Source: Vibrio orientalis CIP 102891 = ATCC 33934 (GTDB lineage: Bacteria; Pseudomonadota; Gammaproteobacteria; Enterobacterales; Vibrionaceae). From it: a DNA stretch of 64,000 bases. Shown in pieces: positions 1 to 9,082 of this stretch. The notes under the pieces were generated by a model. That model worked only from the letters and a program-made list of their open reading frames with translations. It made no database searches and was not told the DNA's origin. Position numbers and translations under genes: made by a program. Numbering within the stretch: the stretch's first letter is position 1; the number at the start of each line of letters is the position of its first letter. The DNA is taken from positions 558,001 to 622,000 of the forward strand of contig NZ_ACZV01000004.1 in assembly GCF_000176235.1 (NCBI RefSeq), read 5' to 3'.

Positions 1-1145
1 TCAATGTTTTCGAATCCGAAGCCATTTAGTTTCATAAACTCTTGCTTAAATCCCTCGTAATCAGCGAGTTGCGTAAAATTAGACTCGTTAAGTTGAGCCA
101 ATAACGCCGTTACTTCGCGTTGGGTATCAGGATCTAGCTCTAGATTGTCGATACGGATGAGGCGTTCGTTATCAACTGGAACAGGGCTCACGTTGTATAA
201 TTTCGTCGTGAACAGGCGCTGCATTTGCTCAATACAACCTTCATGAGTGCCTTTCTGTTTCATTACTTGATACAGGGCGGTAATGTAAGGACTAAACCCA
301 GGAATATAAGCACTCGCTTTAGTCACAAGAGCCTTACAAACCGTTGCATACGCGCCGCCATCAAAATTGGCGAGTTTTAGATTGAGTGAATGACTGGTTT
401 GGTGTAAATCTGCCTTGGCTGCTCCTAATGTCCCTTCAAGATAGATAGGGTGAGTGACACATGGGCCGATATATGAAAAGGCAATGGTTTTACATCCTGA
501 ACCAATAGACTCAGAGTTAATTAGGGCGTCAATCCAAGCTTCCCAGTCTTCTCCGCCCATTACCTTGACTGTTGCATCAATTTCTTCTGCCGACGCAGGC
601 GCTAAAGTTGTGTCCTGCCACTCGTCGGTCTCTAGCACCAGTGTTGTTCCTGAGACAGGTTCACCGATTGGTTTGATAACTGAACGCCATAGGTTGTCAG
701 ATTCATGGCGAACGCCACTCGCGACGCTATAGACGATAAGGTCTACTTCACCCTCGAAATAGGTTTCTATCGCTTCAACAACTTGAGCTTTGGTTTGTGG
801 AGAAAAGGCATCACCTTGGATATTAATCGCTGTTCGGCCAGCTTGTTCAGCAAACTGTTTAAAATAGTGGTTGTTATAGTAACCTGCTGTCCCGACGCCC
901 TTTTCAGAAGGGCCTTTTTCATACGAGACACTAATGGTATCCGCTTTTGAACCGCCGAAGGTCAGGGCGATACGTGAAGCCAAGCCAAACCCTGATGAAC
1001 CACCAATAATAAGAACACGCTTTGGACCATCGACAATTTGTTGAGATGATTCAGCATATTCTATCTGCTGGCGCACTGCTTCTTTACACCCGAGTGGGTG
1101 AGCGGTGCGAGCAACTACTCCATCTATTACCGATTTGATAATCAT
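1..1145 (-). CDS. fabV: Trans-2-enoyl-ACP/CoA reductase FabV (3' end outside window)
   Basis: FabV is the NADH-dependent enoyl reductase that completes each elongation round of type II fatty acid synthesis, replacing or supplementing FabI, and acts in the cytosol. I read 381 codons from the ATG at 1145; the C-terminus runs off the left edge. The nucleotide-binding stretch GGSSGFGLASR sits at residues 48-58. The family active site Y-x8-K is present at Tyr235 and Lys244, the position expected for FabV. The usual family length is about 400 residues, so only the tail is missing. It lies upstream of tesA on the same strand order, with no overlap. FabV enzymes are typically triclosan-tolerant (family knowledge, not tested here). 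Confidence 0.95.
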   Translation of the reverse strand, partial: MIIKSVIDGVVARTAHPLGCKEAVRQQIEYAESSQQIVDGPKRVLIIGGSSGFGLASRIALTFGGSKADTISVSYEKGPSEKGVGTAGYYNNHYFKQFAEQAGRTAINIQGDAFSPQTKAQVVEAIETYFEGEVDLIVYSVASGVRHESDNLWRSVIKPIGEPVSGTTLVLETDEWQDTTLAPASAEEIDATVKVMGGEDWEAWIDALINSESIGSGCKTIAFSYIGPCVTHPIYLEGTLGAAKADLHQTSHSLNLKLANFDGGAYATVCKALVTKASAYIPGFSPYITALYQVMKQKGTHEGCIEQMQRLFTTKLYNVSPVPVDNERLIRIDNLELDPDTQREVTALLAQLNESNFTQLADYEGFKQEFMKLNGFGFENI

Positions 1146-1218
1146 AGTTATTCCTTTAAAAGAAAGCGTACGAATTAAATTAGCGTAAAGCTTTGTAAAG
1201 TTTATTGAGCTAGGGCAA

Positions 1219-1818
1219 TTAGAGGTGATTAATTAGCTGCTCAGCAACAAAGTTCGATATCCAAGCTTGTGCTTCGGGTTTTGGATGGAGGCCGTCTTCC
1301 ATCATCCACTCGGGCTTTATGATTACGCCTTCAAGAAAAAATGGCAGTAAAGGAATATCAAGGGATTGAGACACGGAGGGATAGACGGCAGAGAAGGCTT
1401 CCGTGTAACGTTTGCCATAGTTGGGTAAGACATGAATTTGCATCAGCAGAGGATTTGCCCCCGATTCTCTAATCAAACGTATGATCTGTGTTAGATTGTT
1501 TTGAACTAGCCCAGGTGGAAAACCACGTAAACCGTCGTTGGCCCCAAGTTCGATCAAAACATAGTCTGGCTGATGTTGCTCAAGAAGGTTAGGCAGGCGA
1601 GCCAAACCATTGCCAGTGGTATCGCCAGAAATACTCGCGTTCACTACAGTAACTGTTTGGCCTTTACTCTTTAGGTCAGCAGGTAATAAAGAAGGCCACG
1701 CTTTGGCGATTGGCATTTGGTATCCGGCACTTAAGCTATCACCGAATACCATTAGCGTCTTACTGTATGCAGGATTTAGAACAAGAATTAGAACTAGAAA
1801 GGAAAGTCGTCGAAACAT
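1219..1818 (-). CDS. tesA: Multifunctional acyl-CoA thioesterase I / lysophospholipase L1 TesA
   Basis: This 199-residue SGNH-family esterase hydrolyses acyl-CoA and lysophospholipids and is normally periplasmic. Residues 1-19 form a signal peptide ending PAYS. Block I follows directly as GDSLSAGYQ with nucleophile Ser28, the GAND block comes next, and the DGLHP block near the C-terminus supplies the catalytic Asp and His. Length matches E. coli TesA. Its start codon overlaps that of the divergent ybbA gene inside one CATG, so the promoters of each must lie in the other's coding region. The tesA/ybbA/ybbP neighbourhood is conserved in enteric bacteria, which supports the assignment. Confidence 0.95.
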   Translation of the reverse strand: MFRRLSFLVLILVLNPAYSKTLMVFGDSLSAGYQMPIAKAWPSLLPADLKSKGQTVTVVNASISGDTTGNGLARLPNLLEQHQPDYVLIELGANDGLRGFPPGLVQNNLTQIIRLIRESGANPLLMQIHVLPNYGKRYTEAFSAVYPSVSQSLDIPLLPFFLEGVIIKPEWMMEDGLHPKPEAQAWISNFVAEQLINHL

Positions 1819-2491
1819 GCAAACATCCGTAATTAAAGCAGAATCATTATCTAAAGTAGTCTCTACTAATCAGGAACAATTAACAATCCTTGATAATGTG
1901 AGCCTAGACATAAAATCCGGCGAGAGTGTTGCGATCGTTGGTACGTCTGGCGCAGGAAAGTCGACACTGATGACACTTCTTGCTGGGCTAGATACACCAT
2001 CAAAAGGTGAAGTTGACCTTTTAGGACAACCGCTCCACACCTTAGACGATGAAGCTCGAGCAGCGATACGCAGTGAATCTGTTGGCTTTGTTTTCCAAAG
2101 TTTCCTGCTCATTCCTAGCTTAAGTGCGTTAGATAACGTGACGTTACCTTGTTTACTAAAAGGCGAAGCGGAAAACAAGCAAAGGGCGATTGAGCTCCTT
2201 ACGTCCGTTGGCCTGGAACATAGAGTTAACCATTCACCTTCACAGCTTTCTGGTGGTGAGCAGCAACGAGTTGCTTTAGCCCGAGCGTTTATGATTGAGC
2301 CCAAAATTCTGTTTGCAGATGAACCAACGGGTAACTTAGACCAACAAACCGCAAGTAACGTCATCAAACTGCTATTCGATTTAAATAAACAACATGGTAC
2401 GACCTTAGTACTCGTGACTCATGACCAAAACTTGGCCCAGCGTTGTGACCGTATTTTCACAATGACGGCTGGGCAGTTGGAGGAGTCATAA
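1817..2491 (+). CDS. ybbA: ABC transporter ATP-binding protein YbbA
   Basis: This is a 224-residue ABC ATPase of the LolD/MacB type that pairs with the FtsX-like permease encoded next. Visible motifs are Walker A GTSGAGKST, signature LSGGEQQRVALARA and Walker B ILFADEPTGNLD. An open frame extends upstream to 1610, but it would run antisense through tesA and has no family similarity. The ATG at 1817 gives the expected start MQTSVIKAES. Its stop overlaps the next start (TAATG), so the two are translationally coupled. The transported substrate is unknown; in E. coli YbbAP is thought to act on lipophilic or envelope molecules (inference). Confidence 0.93.
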   Translation: MQTSVIKAESLSKVVSTNQEQLTILDNVSLDIKSGESVAIVGTSGAGKSTLMTLLAGLDTPSKGEVDLLGQPLHTLDDEARAAIRSESVGFVFQSFLLIPSLSALDNVTLPCLLKGEAENKQRAIELLTSVGLEHRVNHSPSQLSGGEQQRVALARAFMIEPKILFADEPTGNLDQQTASNVIKLLFDLNKQHGTTLVLVTHDQNLAQRCDRIFTMTAGQLEES

Positions 2492-4932
2492 TGGCTGTTG
2501 AGGAAAAAGCAGAGCTAAATAAACGATTTATACGCTGGAGCCTAAGTGAGATTAAACAAGGGCAGCTTTGGCCTGTGACCATTGCTCTTGTTTTGATTAT
2601 GGCCTGTATTTTTGCTTTGAGTGCCCTTGCTGAGCGTATGGAGCAGGTAGTCGTAAAGCAAGGAAAAGAAGCGTTGACGGCTGATACGGTTTTCGTGTCA
2701 GCAAATCCAATAGATGCGTCTTTTGAACAACTCATTGAATCTTACGCGTTAACCCATACCACTCAAACTCGTTTCGCCACAATGGCATTTAGTGATAACG
2801 GCATGAAGCTTATTACTGTTAAAGCTGTTGATGAACAATATCCGCTGCAAGGGGAGTTTAGGCTAACTGATGATCAGGCCGTGTTTGGCAAAGTTAAGCC
2901 TGGCGAACTATGGCTTGATGAACGTCTGTTTAACCAACTTGATGTCACTATTGGTGACGGTGTCACGGTTGGCGATGCGGATTTCGTCGTTACAGGGCGT
3001 ATCTTAGAAGAGCCGGGTCTGAGTTTTAACCCATTTCAGCAAATGCCATCTGCGTTTATCCACTCTGCTGATTTGGACAAAACTGGCGCGATTCAACTCG
3101 GCAGCCGAGTTCGTTATAGCGTCTTCCTCAATGGGGATAGTGATGTTATTGAGCAGCTTAAACAAAATGTTGAGCTTACGCCGAGTGATCGTTGGCGTGA
3201 TCAAAATAGTGCCAGTCGCACCAATGAAGTATTTCAGCGCACCGAGCAATATCTCTCCTTAACCGTCGCCATCGTTGTGATCATGGCGGCGACAACGCTC
3301 GTATTGACCTGTCAGCATTATGTCGCCACACGCCGTAAGACTATCGCAATGCTAAAAAGCCTAGGTGCGAGTAAAGCTTGGGTAACGCGTTGGCTGATAA
3401 CGCAAGTCACCATCTTATTGGTGACGGCTGTAGTGATCGGAATTGCATTGGGGATAGGTCTCGAGTTTTTGCTGAGGATCCCTTTAGTCGACCTGCTACC
3501 TAATCCGTTACCTAGCTACGGCATTAAACCGGCCCTGATTGCGATCAGTACCAGCATATTAATTGCAGTGCCTGCGTTGGGTATTCCGCTAATCGGTTTA
3601 GTCAATGTCAGTGCTGTGAATGTGATGCAAGAGGGTGAACAGCGCCAAGTTGGACTAGGTCGTTTTGCATTGATTCTGGTGCCAGTGATTCCAATGTTGA
3701 TCACCTACTATGACAACCTGTTCGTTTGGATAGTTCTTGGTGGCATGGTCTCGCTATTTATTTTGTTAGCGTTAATCAGTGTTGTGATTACTCGATTACT
3801 GGCGAAGGTGCCGTTAAATACGGCATTTAAGTTAGCGTTAAGTCGAATTAACCGCTCGGTATCTGCGACCGGGGTACAATTTGGCGCGTTAGCACTATCA
3901 CTGATGCTGCTCTCTACGATGTGGTTGGTGAGAACTGATTTACTGACCGATTGGCAACGAACTTTACCTGCAGATGCGCCAAACGCGTTTGCGCTCAATA
4001 TTGCGCCCTATGAGAAAGATGCCTATTTGAAGGTGCTTGATGACAACGCCATTGCACGTTCAGACGCTTACCCAATTATTAGAGGACGTTTGGTCAACAT
4101 AAATGGGCAAGATGCCAAGTCACAAGCGCAAGGGGAAGAAGGGTCTGATGTTCTAAGGCGAGAGATTAACTTTACGTTTGCTGACGCTAATCCAAATCAC
4201 AATGAAATCATTCGTGGCGATTGGAGCCAAAAAGGTGGGGTGTCCGTTGAAGCCGATGTCGCACGCGATTTCGGCTTAAACGTGGGAGATGAACTTAGCT
4301 TTGTTATTAACAGTCATGAGGTGACCGCAAGCGTCAATTCGATAAGAAATGTCGAGTGGCGGGATATGAAACCCAACTTCTATTTCATCTTCACTCCTGA
4401 TGTGCTGGCAGATATTCCGGCGACGTATTTAGTGAGTTTCCGAGTTGAGGAAAGTAACGACCAAGTACTGAACGCGCTTTCTAGGCAGCACCCAACCGTG
4501 AGCCTGATGGATATACGAGTAATGGGAGAGAAGATTCAGCAGCTACTGTCACAAATAGTTTGGTCAATTACCCTTTTGGCTGCAATCGGTGTGGTGTCGG
4601 GCTTATTGTTGATATTTACTCTACTACGATTGAGTTTGGGTCAAAGACAAGACGAGATACAGTTATATCGGACCTTAGGTGCGAGCCGGAAGCGCGTACA
4701 ACAAACCATATGGGCAGAATATGGGTTGATGGCCTTGGTGGCGAGTTTTATTGCAATTATTGGTTCAGAGCTGGTTGTTGGCGCCATTATGTCATATGGG
4801 TTCGAGTTAACCCCAAACCTTCATCAACTGCTTTGGATTGCACTACCTAGTGGCACGTTTTTCACACTTGCATTAGTTGTGAACAGTCTTATAAAACGGC
4901 TGTTAACCCCTGTAAATAAAGCGTTTAGCTAA
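2491..4932 (+). CDS. ybbP: FtsX-like ABC permease YbbP
   Basis: This 813-residue inner-membrane permease partners with YbbA. It has an N-terminal membrane helix (about residues 25-45), a long periplasmic segment, a first FtsX block of four helices with the motif ARRKTIAMLKSLGAS, further central helices, a second periplasmic region and a C-terminal FtsX block containing RQDEIQLYRTLGAS. The duplicated FtsX architecture and length agree with YbbP. It overlaps the ATPase stop by one base. No other subunit is encoded nearby, and the gene is followed by a DnaA-box-rich inverted repeat rather than a typical U-tract terminator. Confidence 0.9.
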   Translation: MAVEEKAELNKRFIRWSLSEIKQGQLWPVTIALVLIMACIFALSALAERMEQVVVKQGKEALTADTVFVSANPIDASFEQLIESYALTHTTQTRFATMAFSDNGMKLITVKAVDEQYPLQGEFRLTDDQAVFGKVKPGELWLDERLFNQLDVTIGDGVTVGDADFVVTGRILEEPGLSFNPFQQMPSAFIHSADLDKTGAIQLGSRVRYSVFLNGDSDVIEQLKQNVELTPSDRWRDQNSASRTNEVFQRTEQYLSLTVAIVVIMAATTLVLTCQHYVATRRKTIAMLKSLGASKAWVTRWLITQVTILLVTAVVIGIALGIGLEFLLRIPLVDLLPNPLPSYGIKPALIAISTSILIAVPALGIPLIGLVNVSAVNVMQEGEQRQVGLGRFALILVPVIPMLITYYDNLFVWIVLGGMVSLFILLALISVVITRLLAKVPLNTAFKLALSRINRSVSATGVQFGALALSLMLLSTMWLVRTDLLTDWQRTLPADAPNAFALNIAPYEKDAYLKVLDDNAIARSDAYPIIRGRLVNINGQDAKSQAQGEEGSDVLRREINFTFADANPNHNEIIRGDWSQKGGVSVEADVARDFGLNVGDELSFVINSHEVTASVNSIRNVEWRDMKPNFYFIFTPDVLADIPATYLVSFRVEESNDQVLNALSRQHPTVSLMDIRVMGEKIQQLLSQIVWSITLLAAIGVVSGLLLIFTLLRLSLGQRQDEIQLYRTLGASRKRVQQTIWAEYGLMALVASFIAIIGSELVVGAIMSYGFELTPNLHQLLWIALPSGTFFTLALVVNSLIKRLLTPVNKAFS

Positions 4933-4940
4933 ATACTCAC

Positions 4941-4999
4941 AGGCCTAGATGTTTAGTTATCCACAAAAACAGTGGATAAAGTTTTGGATAACTAGGCCT
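4941..4999. repeat. Inverted repeat containing DnaA-box-like sequences
   Basis: The outer arms AGGCCTAG (4941-4948) and CTAGGCCT (4992-4999) enclose inner arms TAGTTATCCA and TGGATAACTA. A perfect DnaA box, TTATCCACA, lies at 4957-4965. Near-boxes on the other strand are at 4971-4979 (AGTGGATAA) and 4984-4992 (TTGGATAAC). The left arm carries an extra 8 bases relative to the right, so the palindrome is interrupted. There is no U-tract. It could bind DnaA, or be a structured 3' end for ybbP. Function is inferred only. Confidence 0.55.
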
Positions 5000-5125
5000 G
5001 TAGATAACTTCAATCGGCGGCAAGCCCCAGTTTATAAAAGCGTTGGCGAGTTCTGTTATTCACAGTGGTGATTTATTCAAAATTCTCAATTTATCAGTCA
5101 AGTTTTTTTTTGATTTTTTTCGCTG

Positions 5126-5145
5126 TGAAATTGTCTCATTTCACC
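5126..5145. promoter_or_regulatory. Perfect inverted repeat, candidate operator
   Basis: GTGAAAT and ATTTCAC are separated by six bases, 75 bases before the oxidoreductase start. Size and symmetry fit a dimeric repressor site. The spacing of the GTGA and TCAC cores (12 bases) is wrong for CRP. The regulator is unknown. Confidence 0.4.
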
Positions 5146-5219
5146 CTGCAAAAAATGTGATTTTATTCGTCGTGTATAAACAGTAAAATGTCCTGAGAAT
5201 GAAAGGATTAGCGACATAA

Positions 5220-6665
5220 ATGCAACCTCATAACGACAACGCGATGCACACTAGAATTGCCATTATCGGTGGTGGTATAGCTGGTGCAACTACCGCATTA
5301 CACCTAGCTGAGCTTGGCCTAAACGTCACTTTGATTGAGAAAGGGGCTGGCTTGGTGAGCGGTCCTCCCATCTGTCATTTACATGCTGGTGGAAATTTGT
5401 ACAGAGAGATTGATACGGAGCAGTGTATTGAGCTGCTCAAGCAATCTATCGAAACGGTTCGTCTATATCCAAATACGATTAACCATCGACCAACCGTCAT
5501 TGCGGTTCCCTACAGCGATGGCGGAAGCCCTGAAGAGCTTTACGAACGGCTGATTACGATTCAAAAGTGTTATGCTGAGCTAGTGAAAATTGATAGTGCG
5601 AACAAAGTCCTTGGTGAACCTAATGACTACTATTGTTTTTACAGTAAAGAGGATCTAGAAGCACTGGCGACAAAGTCTCAGCCAGCAAACCCTCAAACTA
5701 TCGATGAATGGATGATTCCATTTGCCAAGCATACTGACCTCGAAGGTCTAAAGTTCCCCGTGGTTGCGGTTCAAGAGCATGGCTGGAGTGTTTTTCGTAT
5801 TGCTGCATCAGCGACGCTTGCCTTAGAGAAAATGCCCAATTGCCAGTTGCTCACGAATACTGAAGTGGTTGGTGTTGAAGAGCAATCTGATGGTTGGAAG
5901 ATTGAATACCTAGCGAGTAATGGCGAGCGTAAGATCACAGAGGTTGATTACCTAGTGAATGCATGTGGCTATGAAACCGGGGCAATCGATGATTTAGCCA
6001 ATAAACCACGTGAACGTTTAGTTGAGTTTAAAGCGGCTTACGTGACCCAATGGGATTCATGCGATGAACTGTGGCCTGAAGTTATCTTTCATGGGCCAAG
6101 AGGGACGCCGAATGGTATGGCACAGTTGACGCCTTATCCGAATGGTATATTTCAGCTACATGGTATGACGAAGGATATTACCTTATTTGAGGATGGTCTT
6201 GTCGCGACGCAGGGGAAATCTTCTCAGCCGTTGCTGCCAAACCGTTTGATCAAGAAAATCAAAAAGGGTTGGAACGACGATGTGATCATTGACCGCAGTC
6301 GGCGCGCTATCAATCATATGGCTCGTTTTGTTCCTACATATGGAAGTGCACATGAATATGGAACTCCATTATTTGGCGCTCAACAAATTCCGGGTAAAGA
6401 CGACACTTTGCGAGCAGCGGATGTCACATTTGAAGGTGAACATTACGCGCGCGTTGAAGTGGTAAAAGGGTCGTCAGCGTTGGAGGCGGCAGTCAAACTC
6501 GTTGATACGTGGGAACTGTATGAGTATGGCGGAAAATCTGTTGAGCAGCTCCATCCTGTCAGTATGGCATTGACTCATCAAGACGTTGAGAGCAAAGCTG
6601 TTCAACTTGCGATGGAAAGGGGTTATCCAGAATGGCTTGCACGTTACTATGGTGTAAAACAATAG
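5220..6665 (+). CDS. FAD-dependent oxidoreductase (DAO family)
   Basis: This is a 481-residue flavoprotein. A Rossmann dinucleotide motif, AIIGGGIAGATTALHLAE, lies at about residues 13-30 and ends its first beta-alpha-beta unit with the acidic residue of LIEKG. The body resembles D-amino-acid dehydrogenase/oxidase-like proteins. No signal peptide or membrane helix is seen, so it is probably cytosolic or peripheral. Two starts are possible: ATG 5220 (AGGA about 12 bases upstream) or the internal ATG 5244, just ahead of the Rossmann fold. It converges on the 5-oxoprolinase operon and shares the hairpin at 6665-6684. The substrate cannot be stated; an amine or amino acid is the family default. 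Confidence 0.8.
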   Translation: MQPHNDNAMHTRIAIIGGGIAGATTALHLAELGLNVTLIEKGAGLVSGPPICHLHAGGNLYREIDTEQCIELLKQSIETVRLYPNTINHRPTVIAVPYSDGGSPEELYERLITIQKCYAELVKIDSANKVLGEPNDYYCFYSKEDLEALATKSQPANPQTIDEWMIPFAKHTDLEGLKFPVVAVQEHGWSVFRIAASATLALEKMPNCQLLTNTEVVGVEEQSDGWKIEYLASNGERKITEVDYLVNACGYETGAIDDLANKPRERLVEFKAAYVTQWDSCDELWPEVIFHGPRGTPNGMAQLTPYPNGIFQLHGMTKDITLFEDGLVATQGKSSQPLLPNRLIKKIKKGWNDDVIIDRSRRAINHMARFVPTYGSAHEYGTPLFGAQQIPGKDDTLRAADVTFEGEHYARVEVVKGSSALEAAVKLVDTWELYEYGGKSVEQLHPVSMALTHQDVESKAVQLAMERGYPEWLARYYGVKQ

Positions 6666-6684
6666 AGGTGGTACTCACCACCTC
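6665..6684. terminator. Bidirectional hairpin between convergent genes
   Basis: The 8-base arms GAGGTGGT and ACCACCTC with loop ACTC overlap the stop region of the oxidoreductase gene and lie just beyond pxpC. The following T-run is weak, so termination efficiency is uncertain. Confidence 0.6.
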
Positions 6685-6690
6685 ATATCT

Positions 6691-7623
6691 TTAGTAGCCA
6701 AAGAAGCGTGCCCACTGCGACCAAACATCCTGCAATCCTAGTAAGTCACCTTTAACAAAACGCACTTTCTGACCGGGTTTAGCTTGCGCCAGTCTTGGCA
6801 AATCAATTCTGGCGACGCAGCCCACTTTCGGGTATCCGCCAATAGTCTGTCGATCGTTAAGTAAAATGATGGGTTCACCATTTGGTGGAATTTGTACCGC
6901 TCCTAGAGCAATGCCTTCACTTAGATACTCTTTACTTGGTACTTGAATGCTTCCATTTGTCAGCCTATAACCCATACGATCAATGAGCTGGCTTACCTCG
7001 AACTCAATCTTGTACAGTAAATCTACTTGATCGCGATTAAATTCATCCACTTGATAACCTTCGATTAGGCGTAGCTCAAGTGGCAGGTCGTAGTCTGGTT
7101 TATAACGAAAGGTCATCTGCTTGGTCTGCGACGAAATCTGATGCGGAGTAAAGCTGAGTACGTCACCAAGCGCAAGAGGGTGGCCTTGGCTTATGCCGCC
7201 AAGTTTATCTCGGCTGACAGTAGCAACACTTCCAAGTTGCTGAGGGATGCTAAACCCACCTTTAATGGCTAAGTAAGCACGCAGTCCATTTTTAGGTAAT
7301 CCAAAAGTGAGACTTTGTCCTTTGAGCGCCCTGAATGTTGACCAGTTCTCGATAGGTTTACCGTCTAAGCGCGCATTGAGGTCACCGCCTGCGATTGCCA
7401 TTTCACATGACGCATGACAGAGAAACTCAGCTTGTCCGAGCGTGATTTCAAGTGAAGGCGCGTTGATGGAATTACCGAGTAGATGATTTGCCCAACTGTA
7501 AGCATAATCATCAATAGGCCCACCTTGAGCAATACCAAAATGCGAATAGCCAAAACGGCCAAAATCTTGGACTAGTGTCTGCTGTCCTGGCTTAATGACC
7601 TCAATACAATAGGATTTACTCAT
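6691..7623 (-). CDS. pxpC: 5-oxoprolinase subunit C (biotin-dependent carboxyltransferase family)
   Basis: PxpC (KipA/allophanate hydrolase subunit 2 family) forms with PxpA and PxpB the ATP-dependent prokaryotic 5-oxoprolinase, which opens cyclised glutamate back to glutamate. The 310-residue protein opens with the family block GQQTLVQDFGRFGYSHFGI, followed by GGPIDDYAYSWAN. It retains the late NDRQTIGGYPKVG segment. The start ATG overlaps the pxpB stop by four bases (ATGA), so it is the last gene of a tightly coupled pxpA-pxpB-pxpC operon. Cytosolic. Confidence 0.92.
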   Translation of the reverse strand: MSKSYCIEVIKPGQQTLVQDFGRFGYSHFGIAQGGPIDDYAYSWANHLLGNSINAPSLEITLGQAEFLCHASCEMAIAGGDLNARLDGKPIENWSTFRALKGQSLTFGLPKNGLRAYLAIKGGFSIPQQLGSVATVSRDKLGGISQGHPLALGDVLSFTPHQISSQTKQMTFRYKPDYDLPLELRLIEGYQVDEFNRDQVDLLYKIEFEVSQLIDRMGYRLTNGSIQVPSKEYLSEGIALGAVQIPPNGEPIILLNDRQTIGGYPKVGCVARIDLPRLAQAKPGQKVRFVKGDLLGLQDVWSQWARFFGY

Positions 7624-8327
7624 TGCCAGCCCTCCGAAACTTGTCCGCCTAACTGTTTAAACTCTTCTAAACCAATGGGATAAAACTTGACCTGACAGCC
7701 AATCGAGAAAGGCAAAATAGGGGACGTATCGGGATGGTACAAATCTATTGGACAATTACCGATAATGTTCCACCCTCCCGGACTTTCACAAGGATAAATA
7801 GCTGTTTGGTTGTTGGCAATACCGACACTTCCTTTCGGTAGTGCTACTCTCGGACTCGCTTTACGTGGCAAGCGTATTCGGTCATCAACGTTGGTTAAAA
7901 ATGCGAACCCTGCGGTAAAGCCTATCGCGCCAACGGTATAGATTTGGTCGTGGTGAGCTTCAATGACCGTTTTGATATCAATGCCTTGCTGCTGATAAAG
8001 ATCAAGATCGGGGCCTACTGTGATGTCGTAGAACACAGGTAACTCAATCATAGTTGAACTGTGATGATCGGGCAGTTCTGATAACGCTTGGGTGACGAGA
8101 TGTTCCAAGTAGGGAACGAATTCGAAAATTGAAATGCGATGGGGAAGGTAGTCTATCAAGATTGTCGTAAAAGAAGGGGTTACGTTCATAACCCATGGAC
8201 CGAGTTGATTGCTGAGGTGTTGGCTAATCTGACCAATGACCCAAGATAGATGGTCGCAAGGTTCGCTATTGAATTTAATTAAGATCGAGCACTCTGCGAC
8301 GGGATCAATGGAAGTTTCTATATTCAT
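7620..8327 (-). CDS. pxpB: 5-oxoprolinase subunit B
   Basis: This 235-residue protein of the KipI/allophanate hydrolase subunit 1 family is the partner of PxpC in the 5-oxoproline carboxyl/phospho-transfer machinery. The recognisable block is the GAIGFTAGFAFLTNVDDRIRLPRK stretch at about residues 132-155. The SVGIANNQTAIYPCESPGGWNIIG region (about 168-191) carries the family's conserved tyrosine and glycine pattern. It overlaps pxpA by four bases upstream and pxpC by four downstream, implying equimolar coupled synthesis. Some relatives in Bacillus (KipI) inhibit a sporulation kinase, but the complete pxpABC set argues for metabolism here. Confidence 0.92.
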   Translation of the reverse strand: MNIETSIDPVAECSILIKFNSEPCDHLSWVIGQISQHLSNQLGPWVMNVTPSFTTILIDYLPHRISIFEFVPYLEHLVTQALSELPDHHSSTMIELPVFYDITVGPDLDLYQQQGIDIKTVIEAHHDQIYTVGAIGFTAGFAFLTNVDDRIRLPRKASPRVALPKGSVGIANNQTAIYPCESPGGWNIIGNCPIDLYHPDTSPILPFSIGCQVKFYPIGLEEFKQLGGQVSEGWQ

Positions 8328-9082
8328 TCAACACCTTCTTCTGCTTTAATCAAGGTTCGAATCGCTTGAATCATTGAAATGCTCTCTTCATTGTCTCCAT
8401 GGACGCAAATTGTGTCAGCTTCGAGAGGAATCAAAAATCCATCGATGGTACGGACCTTTTTATACCGGATAATTTGTTGTACCTGACTGAGTAGATCGTC
8501 TCGGTTATGAATCACAGCATCAGGTATACTGCGTGGTGCAAGTAGGCCGTTTGCCTGATACCGTCGATCGGCAAAAGCTTCAAATAAAAGAGGGACATTG
8601 TAGCTATCAGCAATATCGAGGAGCGCTTGATTGTCGGTAATGGCTAATGTCATGAGCGGAAGTTCAAAGCTCGCGACGGCATCAACCACGGCCTCGAAAA
8701 CCGTTAGATCAGTCTGCATATCGTTGTAGAGTGCGCCATGAGGCTTTATATAAGTCACTTCAGTATTATGACTTTCACATAAGGCTTTTAGAGCGCCCAC
8801 TTGATAAATGATCATTGCGGTAATTTCTTCAGCTGACATCGGAATGCTACGGCGCCCAAACCCCTGAAGATCGGGGTAACTAGGGTGAGCGCCAATTTTT
8901 ACATCGTGAGCGACAGCGAGTCGAATGGTGTTGTTCATGATGATGGGATCAGCTGCGTGAAATCCACATGCGATATTTGCCATATCAATATGTGGCATCA
9001 CGGCGGGGTCGTTTCCCATTTCCCATGAACCGTAGCTTTCGCCCATATCACAGTTTAAATAAGTTGTGCTTTTACTCATCAA
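8324..9082 (-). CDS. pxpA: 5-oxoprolinase subunit A (LamB/YcsF family)
   Basis: This 252-residue LamB/YcsF family protein is the first gene of the operon. The characteristic NCDMGESYGSW motif lies near the N-terminus (residues 9-19), followed by NIACGFHAADP, IGAHPSYPD, GFGRR and KPHGALYND, the conserved acidic and histidine positions of the family. The CVHGDNEESI block closes the protein, as in other PxpA sequences. It lies divergent from the TonB-receptor operon, with 166 bases between start codons. Role: ATP-dependent cleavage of 5-oxoproline together with PxpBC. Confidence 0.93.
   Translation of the reverse strand: MMSKSTTYLNCDMGESYGSWEMGNDPAVMPHIDMANIACGFHAADPIIMNNTIRLAVAHDVKIGAHPSYPDLQGFGRRSIPMSAEEITAMIIYQVGALKALCESHNTEVTYIKPHGALYNDMQTDLTVFEAVVDAVASFELPLMTLAITDNQALLDIADSYNVPLLFEAFADRRYQANGLLAPRSIPDAVIHNRDDLLSQVQQIIRYKKVRTIDGFLIPLEADTICVHGDNEESISMIQAIRTLIKAEEGVE

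Noticed and set aside
5125..5145. CRP site upstream of the FAD oxidoreductase
   Set aside because: GTGA and TCAC cores are 12 bases apart, not 6.
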